The position numbers and the translations under genes are program-made. The notes beneath the pieces were generated by a model. The model made no database searches, was not told where the DNA came from, and was given only the letters and a program-made list of their open reading frames with translations. Shown one piece after another: positions 7,818-15,237 of a stretch of 64,000 nucleotides of DNA (positions within the stretch are counted from its first letter, which is position 1; each line of letters opens with the position of its first letter). Source of the stretch: Streptacidiphilus anmyonensis (lineage in GTDB: Bacteria > Actinomycetota > Actinomycetes > Streptomycetales > Streptomycetaceae); NCBI RefSeq assembly GCF_000787855.1, contig NZ_BBPQ01000001.1, positions 474,996-538,995 of the forward strand, in the 5' to 3' direction.

Positions 7818-9056
7818 CTACAGGAAGGCGTGGCCCTCACCCCGGTACGTCGGGGCCTCGCCCACGACGCGGTCGCCCTCGACGAGGTGGAGCCGGTCCA
7901 CGCGCTCGCACAGCTCCCCCGCCTTGGCGTGCCGGAACCAGACCCGGTCGCCCAGGCGCAGCCCGTCCGCGGCGTCGCCGACGAGCGGGGTCTGCACCTC
8001 GCCCGCGCCCTCCGTGCCGACCAGGCGCAGACCGGGCGGGAAGACGGGGGTCGGCAGCCGGTCCGGGCCCGCCGGGCCGGAGGCGATCCAGCCGCCGCCG
8101 AGGACGGTGACGTGCCGGGGCGCGGGGCGGCGGGTGACGGTCAGGGCGAAGTACGCGGCAGGGTACGGGGTGAAGGCCCGGTAGTGGTCGAACAGGCGCG
8201 GCGCGTACAGGCCGGAGCCTGCGCCGAGCTCGGTGACCGCGGCCTCGGACGAGGTGGCTTCGAGACTGCCGGTGCCGCCGCCGTTGACGAACTCCAGCGG
8301 CGCGACGTCCTGGACGGCGCGCACCGCGGCGGCGCGGCGGATGCGCAGATCCTGCGTCGACAGGCGCTGCATCAGCCGCACCCCGGCGCGCATCAGCGGC
8401 GAGCCGGGCTGGTTGTCGGCGAGGCCGGCGATCTGGCCCTCGTAGGACATGACGCCGACCAGCCGCAGCCGCGGCCTGGCCACGACCGCGCGGGCCAGGG
8501 CGCCGGCGGCGGCCGGGTCGTGCAGGGGCGAGCGCCGCATGCCGAGGTGGATCCGGCCACCGAGCAGCCGCAGCGACGCGTCGAGGTCCAGGCAGACGCG
8601 CACCTGCGGGCCGTTCGCGCCTGCCGTCTCGGCAGCGGCGGTGATCAGGTCCAGGTGTTCCACGGAGTCGGCCATGACCGCGATCCGCGCGGCGGCGCGC
8701 TCGTCGGCGGCGAGTTCGCGCAGCGTGGCGGCGTCGGCGCAGGGGTAGGCGACGAGGATGTCGCCGAGCGAGTCGTCCGTGGTGCGGGCCAGCCACAGGG
8801 CCTCGGGCAGGGTGAACGCCAGGATCCCCTGGTAGCCGGGGGTGCGCAGCACGTCCTCGATCAGCGGCCGGCAGCGCAGCGACTTGCTGGCGAGCCGGAT
8901 CGGCTTGCCTCCGGCGCGGGCGACCATCCGCTCCGAGTTGGCGCGCAGCGCGCCGAGGTCGACGACGGCGAAGGGCGGCCGCAGCCCGGCGGTGGCCCGC
9001 TCCAGCTGGTCGAAGGTGGCGGGCGACGTGGTCTTCCTGGGCGTTTCGGTCGTCAT
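7818..9056 (-). CDS. PLP-dependent amino acid deaminase/aldolase (alanine racemase-like fold)
   Basis: A 412-residue type III PLP enzyme, of the group annotated as amino acid deaminase/aldolase or D-threonine aldolase-like. The N-terminal TIM barrel carries the PLP Lys in RLASKSLRC (about residue 56). The FVNGGGTGSLE phosphate loop and the C-terminal beta domain with WIASGPAGPDRLPTP follow. Such enzymes act on D-amino acids or beta-hydroxy D-amino acids, often giving a keto acid and ammonia. Transcription starts within the same inverted repeat that serves the divergent flavin oxidase, so the two are probably co-regulated and may work in one route. A GAGAGG site precedes the ATG. Confidence 0.8.
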   Translation of the reverse strand: MTTETPRKTTSPATFDQLERATAGLRPPFAVVDLGALRANSERMVARAGGKPIRLASKSLRCRPLIEDVLRTPGYQGILAFTLPEALWLARTTDDSLGDILVAYPCADAATLRELAADERAAARIAVMADSVEHLDLITAAAETAGANGPQVRVCLDLDASLRLLGGRIHLGMRRSPLHDPAAAGALARAVVARPRLRLVGVMSYEGQIAGLADNQPGSPLMRAGVRLMQRLSTQDLRIRRAAAVRAVQDVAPLEFVNGGGTGSLEATSSEAAVTELGAGSGLYAPRLFDHYRAFTPYPAAYFALTVTRRPAPRHVTVLGGGWIASGPAGPDRLPTPVFPPGLRLVGTEGAGEVQTPLVGDAADGLRLGDRVWFRHAKAGELCERVDRLHLVEGDRVVGEAPTYRGEGHAFL

Positions 9057-9112
9057 CGAAGGGCCTCTCGCTGGACCTGCCGGGGGCTGGTACGAGCCCG
9101 CGCTTGTCCGGC

Positions 9113-9184
9113 AGCGTGACTTGTTCAGTTGTCCAAGTCAAGGCTGCTGGACTCTTGACTTGGACAACTGAACAAGTTCACTCT
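9113..9184. promoter_or_regulatory. divergent promoters embedded in a 24-bp perfect inverted repeat
   Basis: Arms 9119-9142 and 9154-9177 are perfect complements separated by 11 bp. Each arm is itself an imperfect dyad (ACTTGTTCAGTTGTCCAAGT at 9119-9138). Each contains a TTGACT -35 box: plus strand 9155-9160 with CACTCT 18 bp later at 9179-9184; minus strand 9141-9136 with CACGCT 17 bp later at 9118-9113. The repeats thus fill both promoter spacers, as expected for a pair of repressor operators. The plus promoter places the transcript start at or next to the ATG at 9193, a leaderless message. Confidence 0.65.
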
Positions 9185-9192
9185 TCCGTCTC

Positions 9193-10509
9193 ATGACGAA
9201 CGCGTGGCGCAACTGGGCAGGGAACGAGCAGGCGCACCCGGTGCGGGTCGCGCGGCCGGCCGACGCGGGCGAGGTGGCCGCCGAGGTCGCGGCCGCGATC
9301 CGCGACGGGCACCTGGTCAAGGCGGTCGGCTCCGGGCACTCGTTCAGCCCCGCCGCCGTCGCGCCCGGCGTCCAGCTCCAGCTGGACCGGATGAACCAGC
9401 TGCACTCCGTCGACGCGGCCTCCGGGCTGGTCACCGTCGGCGCGGGCATGCCGCTGTGGCAGCTCAACCCGCTGCTGGCCGAGCACGGCCTGGCCATGGA
9501 GATCCTCGGCGACATCGACCGGCAGACGATCTCCGGCGCGATCTCCACCGGCACGCACGGCTCCAGCACCCGCTTCGGCGGCATCGCCACGCAGGTGCGC
9601 GCGCTCGAACTCGTCCTCGCCGACGGCTCGGTGACGCGCTGTTCGGCCACCGAGCAGCCCGAGCTGTTCGCCGCCGCCCGCGTCGGCCTCGGCGCGCTCG
9701 GCGTCCTCACCAGGGTCACACTGCAGTGCGTCCCGCTGTTCGCGATGCGCGCGCAGGACACCCAGCAGCCCGTCGCCGAGGTGCTGGAGCACATGCAGGA
9801 ACTCGCCGACGCCCACGACCACTTCGAGTTCTTCTGGTTCCCGCACAGCGAGGTCTCGTTGACCCGCCGCTTCACCCGGCTCCCGGCCACCACCGCGCTC
9901 ACCCCCGTCGGCGCGCTGAGCGCACGGCTGGACGAGATCCTCAACGGGCCCGGCTTCGAGACCCTGTGTCGGGTCGGCACGCGCTTCCCCGCCACGATCC
10001 GACCGATCGCCCGCTTCGCGGCGAAGGCGATGTCGGCGCGGGAGTGGACCGACCTCTCCTACAAGATCTTCGCCTCGTCCCGCCCGGTCCGCTTCCTGGA
10101 GGGCGAGTTCGCGATCCCCCGCGAGCACGCGGCGGACGCGCTGCGGGAGATCAAGCAGTGGATCGACCGCAACGACGAGCGGGTGTCCTTCCCGCTGGAG
10201 ATCCGTTTCGTGGCCGCGGACGACATCTGGCTCTCCACCGCCCAGGGGCGGGAGAACTGCTACATCGCCTTCCACCAGTACCACCGCATGCCGCACGAGC
10301 GGTACTTCCGGGCCTGCCAGGACATCCTCTCCTCCTACGGCGGCCGTCCCCACTGGGGCAAGATGCACGACCTCGACGCCGCCGCCCTGCGCCCGCGCTA
10401 CGCGCACTTCGACGACTTCGTCGCCCTGCGCGACAAGCTCGACCCGACGGGCCTGTTCGCCAACCCGTACCTGGACCGGGTCCTCGGCAAGGCACCGCAG
10501 GCGCGCTGA
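9193..10509 (+). CDS. FAD-linked oxidoreductase, D-arabinono-1,4-lactone oxidase type
   Basis: A 438-residue flavin oxidase with an N-terminal PCMH/VAO-type FAD domain and a C-terminal ALO domain. GSGHSF (residues 44-49) carries the His that binds FAD covalently in this family; SGAISTGTHGSS follows near 114, and the HWGKMHDLD block near the end contains the conserved catalytic segment. Family members oxidise aldonolactones or alditols with O2, giving H2O2. No ribosome site precedes the ATG, and the promoter geometry suggests a leaderless transcript. It diverges from the PLP deaminase and shares the inverted-repeat control region with it. Confidence 0.85.
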   Translation: MTNAWRNWAGNEQAHPVRVARPADAGEVAAEVAAAIRDGHLVKAVGSGHSFSPAAVAPGVQLQLDRMNQLHSVDAASGLVTVGAGMPLWQLNPLLAEHGLAMEILGDIDRQTISGAISTGTHGSSTRFGGIATQVRALELVLADGSVTRCSATEQPELFAAARVGLGALGVLTRVTLQCVPLFAMRAQDTQQPVAEVLEHMQELADAHDHFEFFWFPHSEVSLTRRFTRLPATTALTPVGALSARLDEILNGPGFETLCRVGTRFPATIRPIARFAAKAMSAREWTDLSYKIFASSRPVRFLEGEFAIPREHAADALREIKQWIDRNDERVSFPLEIRFVAADDIWLSTAQGRENCYIAFHQYHRMPHERYFRACQDILSSYGGRPHWGKMHDLDAAALRPRYAHFDDFVALRDKLDPTGLFANPYLDRVLGKAPQAR

Positions 10510-10581
10510 GGGGACCGGCCCCGACCCCGGGCCCGGCGGGCTAGCGTGGTGCCACTGCCCCCGGTCCCAGGAGGAACGCAC

Positions 10582-12066
10582 GTGAGCAACGGTCCGCTCT
10601 TTCCCGCCGTCGCGGCCGGCGGTTCCGCGCCCGCGGTGAGCTTCGGCGCGCGCGGGCTCGACTACGCACGGCTGCGCGCTGCCGTGCTGGCCACGGCGGC
10701 TCGCCTCGGCGGGGCGCGCCGGGTCGCGCTGTGGGCGACGCCGACGCTGGAGACCGCCGTCGGCGTGGTCGCCGCGCTCGCCGCCGGGGTGACCGTGGTG
10801 CCGCTGAACCCGAAGAGCGGGGAGCGCGAGCTCGCCCACGTCGTCGGCGACAGCGCGCCCGAGCTGGTCCTCGCCGCCGCGGACGACGAACTGCCCGGCG
10901 TGCTCGCGGGTCTGCGGGTGGTCACGCCGCAGCTCTCGGCCGACGGTCCGGACTCGGAGGCCCCGTGGCCGGCCGAGCCGGACGACGAGTCGCCCGCGTT
11001 GATCATCTACACCTCCGGGACCACCGGCCCGCCGAAGGGCGCGATCGTCCCGCGCCGCGCGGTCCGCACGACCCTGGACGCCCTGGCCGAGGCGTGGGCG
11101 TGGACCGGCGGCGACGTGCTCGTGCACGCGCTGCCCCTGTTCCACGTGCACGGGCTGGTGCTCGGGATCCTCGGGCCGCTGCGGCGCGGCGGCAGCGTGC
11201 GGCACCTCGGGCGGTTCTCCCCCGAGGGCGTGCGGGACGAGCTCGCCAACGGGGCGACCATGCTGTTCGGCGTGCCGACGATGTACCACCGGATCGCGCA
11301 GGACCTGGACGCGGGCGACGCGGGGCTGGCGAAGGCGCTGGCCGGCGCCCGCCTGCTGGTCTCCGGTTCGGCCGCGCTGGCGACGCGCGACCAGCGCGCG
11401 ATCGAGGCGGCCACCGGCCGCCGCGTCGTCGAGCGGTACGGCATGACGGAGACGCTGATGAACACCAGCGTCCGTCCGGGCGCGGACCACCGGCCGGGCA
11501 CCGTCGGGACGCCGCTCGACGGCGTGGAACTGCGGCTGGTCGACGAGGCCGGCATGCCGTTCGACGCGGCGGACGTCCGGGCCGGGGGCATCCGCGACGG
11601 GGAGACCGTCGGCGAGATCCAGGTGCGCGGCGCGAACCTGTTCAGCGGCTACCTGAACCGCCCGGACGCGACGGCGGACGCCTTCGCCGAGGACGGCTGG
11701 TTCCGCACCGGCGACATGGCCGTGCTCGACCCGGACGGCGCGGTGCGCATCGTGGGACGCAAGTCCACCGACCTGATCAAGAGCGGCGGATACAAGATCG
11801 GCGCGGGCGAGATCGAGAACGTGCTCCAGGAGCACCCGGCCGTGGCCGAGGCCGCGGTGACCGGCGAGCCCGACCCGGACCTCGGCGAACGCGTCGTCGC
11901 CTGGATCGTCCCGGCCGATCCGGCCGCGCCGCCGTCCGCCGACGAGCTGGCAGTGCACGTCGCGGCCCACCTCGCACCGCACAAGCGCCCGCGCGAGGTC
12001 CGCCACGTCCCGGCGCTGCCGCGCAACGACATGGGCAAGGTGATGAAGCGCGCCCTCGGCGCGTGA
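10582..12066 (+). CDS. matB: malonyl-CoA synthetase-like acyl-CoA ligase
   Basis: A 494-residue ANL-superfamily ligase. Motifs in order: the AMP/ATP loop TSGTTGPPKGA (about residue 145), YGMTET (about 288), GWFRTGDMA (about 372), the hinge KSGGYKIGAGEIE, and the C-terminal catalytic Lys in NDMGKVMKR. The stretch from PLFHVHGLVLGILGPLRRGG onward closely resembles S. coelicolor MatB (SCO2444, from memory), which activates malonate and methylmalonate to CoA thioesters for polyketide and fatty-acid synthesis. The start is GTG at 10582, ten bases after a GGAGG core; upstream in-frame ATG has no such site. No malonate decarboxylase or carrier gene is adjacent. Confidence 0.85.
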   Translation: MSNGPLFPAVAAGGSAPAVSFGARGLDYARLRAAVLATAARLGGARRVALWATPTLETAVGVVAALAAGVTVVPLNPKSGERELAHVVGDSAPELVLAAADDELPGVLAGLRVVTPQLSADGPDSEAPWPAEPDDESPALIIYTSGTTGPPKGAIVPRRAVRTTLDALAEAWAWTGGDVLVHALPLFHVHGLVLGILGPLRRGGSVRHLGRFSPEGVRDELANGATMLFGVPTMYHRIAQDLDAGDAGLAKALAGARLLVSGSAALATRDQRAIEAATGRRVVERYGMTETLMNTSVRPGADHRPGTVGTPLDGVELRLVDEAGMPFDAADVRAGGIRDGETVGEIQVRGANLFSGYLNRPDATADAFAEDGWFRTGDMAVLDPDGAVRIVGRKSTDLIKSGGYKIGAGEIENVLQEHPAVAEAAVTGEPDPDLGERVVAWIVPADPAAPPSADELAVHVAAHLAPHKRPREVRHVPALPRNDMGKVMKRALGA

Positions 12067-12162
12067 CGTCCGCGGGCGCTGCCGATGTCAAGAACCGGGC
12101 GGCGGCTCCGACCACCTGTCGACAGGCCCCGCGAGGGGCCGGTGGACGACAAGGAGGACGAG

Positions 12163-12534
12163 ATGAAGTTCCTGATCAGCCTGCACATCAACCCGGCGGT
12201 GCTGGACGCGCTGACCGACGAGGAGAAGGCCGCGATCGGCGAGGGCCACGGGCGGTTCATCGCGGCGCTGAAGGAGTCCGGTGAGCTGATCACCACGCAG
12301 GCGCTGGTCGACCCGTCGCAGGCCGCCGTGGTGTCCGTCCGCAACGGACAGCCGGTGGTGACCGACGGGCCGTTCCTGGAGTCCAAGGAGTTCCTCGGCG
12401 GCTTCTACCTGATCGACTGCGAGAACAAGGAACGGGCGGTCGAGCTGGCCGCCCGGATCCCGGACAGCGCGATCGAGGGCCTGGGCGTCGAGGTGCGTCA
12501 GGTGATGTTCTCCGACGGACACTTGGAGGCGTGA
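12163..12534 (+). CDS. YciI/DGPF-domain protein
   Basis: A 123-residue YCII-related protein with the characteristic DGPF motif (VTDGPFLESKEFLGGFY, about residues 66-82). Its role is unproven; proteins of this fold are typically encoded beside ECF42 sigma factors. That is so here: the stop codon overlaps the GTG of the sigma gene by four bases. The ATG at 12163 follows an AAGGAGG site. Confidence 0.88.
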   Translation: MKFLISLHINPAVLDALTDEEKAAIGEGHGRFIAALKESGELITTQALVDPSQAAVVSVRNGQPVVTDGPFLESKEFLGGFYLIDCENKERAVELAARIPDSAIEGLGVEVRQVMFSDGHLEA

Positions 12535-13769
12535 CGGCCCCGCCCGCCCTGGAGGACCTGCTGCGTGAGCTCACGCCGCAGGTCCTCGGCGCGCTGGTGC
12601 GCCGCTACGGGCGGTTCGAGGGCTGCGAAGACGCCGTCCAGGAGGCCGTGCTCGCCGCCGCCGTGCAGTGGCCGTCCGAGGGCCTGCCGGACAACCCGCG
12701 CGGCTGGCTGACCACGGTCGCCTCCCGGCGCCTCGTCGACCAGCTGCGCAGCGACCACGCCCGCCGCGAACGCGAGACCGCACTGGCAGCCGGCTTCGAC
12801 GCGGAGGCGGCGCCGCAGGACGTCCCGGACACCGACGACACCCTGGTGCTGCTGTTCCTGTGCTGCCACCCGACGTTGACACCCGCCTCGCAGACGGCCC
12901 TGACGCTGCGCGCGGTCGGCGGCCTCACCACGGCCGAGATCGCCCGCGCGTTCCTGGTGCCGGAGGCCACGATGGCCGCCCGGATCAGCCGGGCCAAGCA
13001 GCGCATCAAGGCCGCCGGCAGCACGTTCGCCCTGCCGCAGGGCCCGGAGCGCGAGGAGCGGCTGCGCGTCGTCCTGCACGTGCTCTACCTCATCTTCAAC
13101 GAGGGCTACACCGCCTCCTCCGGCGACACACTGCACCGCGCCGACCTGGCCCGCGAGGCCATCCGGCTGACCCGCACAGTGCACGCGCAGCTGCCCGAGG
13201 ACACCGAGGTCACCGGCCTGCTCGCGCTGATGCTGCTCACCCACGCCCGGCGCGACGCCCGCACCACGGCCTCGGGCGACCTGGTGCCGCTGGCCGAACA
13301 GGACCGGACCCGGTGGGACCGCGCCCTGATCGACGAGGGCACCGCCCTCGCCCGGACCTCCCTGGCCGGCCCGTCGCTGGGCCCCTACCAGCTCCAGGCC
13401 GCCATCGCCGCCACCCACGACGACGCGGCCACGGCCGAGGAGACCGACTGGGCGCAGGTGCACGCCCTCTACCTGATCCTGGAACGCATCGCGCCCAACC
13501 CCATGGTCACCCTCAACCGGGCCATCGCCCTCGCCGAGGCGCACCGCCCCGAGGCCGGTCTGGAGCTGCTGGCGACACTGGACGGCGACGAGCGGATGGC
13601 GCGTCACCACCGGCTGCTGTCGGTCCGCGCCCACCTGCTGGAGCGGACCGGCGATCCGGCCGCCGCCTACGACCTCTACCGCCGCGCCGCGAAGGCCACC
13701 GCGAGCCTCGCCGAACGCCGCTACCTGGAGTCCCGCGCCGCCCGGGTCCGGCCCAAGGGCCCGTTCTAG
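12531..13769 (+). CDS. ECF42-type RNA polymerase sigma factor
   Basis: A 412-residue extracytoplasmic-function sigma factor. Region 2 spans about residues 10-75 and region 4, with the HTH GLTTAEIARAFLVPEATMA, about 130-180. A helical C-terminal extension of about 220 residues (NEGYTAS...; TPR-like) defines the ECF42 group. ECF42 factors are not paired with anti-sigma factors; the C-terminal domain and the linked DGPF proteins are thought to govern them. Its GTG start overlaps the YciI stop, so the two are coupled. Likely targets are its own operon and unlinked DGPF genes. Confidence 0.88.
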   Translation: MTAPPALEDLLRELTPQVLGALVRRYGRFEGCEDAVQEAVLAAAVQWPSEGLPDNPRGWLTTVASRRLVDQLRSDHARRERETALAAGFDAEAAPQDVPDTDDTLVLLFLCCHPTLTPASQTALTLRAVGGLTTAEIARAFLVPEATMAARISRAKQRIKAAGSTFALPQGPEREERLRVVLHVLYLIFNEGYTASSGDTLHRADLAREAIRLTRTVHAQLPEDTEVTGLLALMLLTHARRDARTTASGDLVPLAEQDRTRWDRALIDEGTALARTSLAGPSLGPYQLQAAIAATHDDAATAEETDWAQVHALYLILERIAPNPMVTLNRAIALAEAHRPEAGLELLATLDGDERMARHHRLLSVRAHLLERTGDPAAAYDLYRRAAKATASLAERRYLESRAARVRPKGPF

Positions 13770-13892
13770 ACGCTTCCAGCCCGTTCCAGACCGTTCCCAG
13801 ACCGGTTCGAGGTCGTCCCGGTCGTGCGTCCACAGTGCAGCGGGTACGCTGACCCGTCGCTGTCGCTGTGTGTACGGGGGAGGAAGCGGGAG

Positions 13893-14960
13893 TTGGCCAC
13901 CGTCAGAGCTGGGTCGCAGGAGTCCGCGCCGTACGGGGACGACACGTGGACGCGGACGATGGAGGAGGTGTCCCACAGCGGCCGGCGGCTGCGGCGCGAG
14001 GAGCTGGACGCGCTGCGCGCCTACGGCGACCACGCCGCCGAGGAGGGACGCGGACTCGCGGAGCTGATCGACGAACGACTGGCCGCGACCGGCCGGGTGT
14101 GGGAGGACCGCCCGGTGGACGCCGCCTCGATGGCGGCCCTGCGCGCCGCCGTCGCGGCGCTCGCCGCCGGGCACGGCCTGGCCTACCGCGAGCGGCTGCG
14201 CCGCGAGGAGGCGGGACGCCGGCAGTTCGTGGCGGACCTGCTGAGCAGCCGCAGCGACCTCGGGCGGCTGGCCGAGCACGCCGAGCGGTTCGGCCTCAAC
14301 CTGGCCTGCGCGCACGTGGTCGCGGTCGCCGAGGGCGACGGCTACGGCCTGGACGACCCGCTCGTCCGCGGCCTGGAGCGGCAACTGCTGGGCCGCTTCG
14401 GCGACCAGGAGGTGCTGCTCGCGGTCAAGCACGGACGGCTGGTGTGCATCGTGCCGTCCGGGCCGGGCGAGGAAGCGGTGATCAAGGCGTTCGCCGAGCT
14501 GACGAAGGGCCGCCGGGTGGTCGTCGGCCGCCCGCACGGCGGGCCCGGCGGCGTGGTGCACTCCTACGAGGAGGCGCGCTCGGCCCTGGAGCAGGCCGAC
14601 CAGCTGGATCTGCCGGGGCAGTTGCTGCGCGCGGCCGACCTGCTGGTGCTGCCGGTCCTGCTGCGGGACCGCGACGCGCTGGAGGAGCTCGTGCGCAGCG
14701 TGCTCGGGCCGCTCCACAAGGCCCGCGGCGGGCCGCGGCCCCTGCTGGAGACGCTGACCGCGTACGCCGACTCCCGCTACGTCACGGCGGAGGCGGCCCG
14801 CCGTCTGGGCCTGAGCGTCCGCGCGCTGGCCTACCGGATCGCGCACATCGTGCGCCTCACGGGCCTGGACCCGGACGACGCCCTCCAGCGCTACACCCTG
14901 GAGACGGCCGTCTTCGGCGCGAGACTTCTCGGCTGGCCGGACCAGCCCTCCGAGGCGTGA
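13893..14960 (+). CDS. PucR/CdaR-type transcriptional regulator
   Basis: A 355-residue regulator whose C-terminal segment (TAEAARRLGLSVRALAYRIA, about residues 293-312) is the PucR-type HTH. The middle (about 100-230) looks like a degenerate GGDEF-like sensor domain and the N-terminus is helical. PucR-family proteins control purine, amino acid or secondary metabolism genes. The start is uncertain: the TTG at 13893 lies nine bases after GGAGG and is preferred; an ATG at 13960 would give a shorter protein. It stands alone, converging on the large ATPase gene, and no obvious target is adjacent. Confidence 0.7.
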   Translation: MATVRAGSQESAPYGDDTWTRTMEEVSHSGRRLRREELDALRAYGDHAAEEGRGLAELIDERLAATGRVWEDRPVDAASMAALRAAVAALAAGHGLAYRERLRREEAGRRQFVADLLSSRSDLGRLAEHAERFGLNLACAHVVAVAEGDGYGLDDPLVRGLERQLLGRFGDQEVLLAVKHGRLVCIVPSGPGEEAVIKAFAELTKGRRVVVGRPHGGPGGVVHSYEEARSALEQADQLDLPGQLLRAADLLVLPVLLRDRDALEELVRSVLGPLHKARGGPRPLLETLTAYADSRYVTAEAARRLGLSVRALAYRIAHIVRLTGLDPDDALQRYTLETAVFGARLLGWPDQPSEA

Positions 14961-15237
14961 CGCCCCGAGGCGTGGCCTTCCGGACGTGACCGGCTGAGGG
15001 CTGATCGTCGTGTGCCCTGGTCGCTCGACGCTCGCGGGTCGCCGAGGCCTCGGCCCTTGGGGAGCTGCCCGTCGTCCGGAACGGCCCGTTCGTGCCGGCC
15101 CCCGGGAGCCTGGCTGCACGGCAGCCGGGCGTCCGGTGTTCGACTCCCCGCGAGGCGCCCCCGCCCAGGCAGGCCCGCTGCGCCGCGCCCAGCCGGCTCG
15201 TGCCCCACTGCCGTGTGCCCGGCTGCCGCGTGGCGGT
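14961..15237. other. intergenic region between convergent genes
   Basis: About 277 bp of very GC-rich sequence between the ends of the PucR-type gene and the ATPase gene. I see short GC dyads but no convincing gene, RNA or strong hairpin. Confidence 0.5.

Noticed and set aside
9178-12006. Minus-strand frame of more than 900 codons under the oxidase and matB genes
   Set aside because: It is low-complexity and has no recognisable motif, while both plus-strand genes have full family signatures.
14961-15237. A GTTCGACTCC stretch suggesting a tRNA T-arm
   Set aside because: No cloverleaf can be formed around it on either strand.
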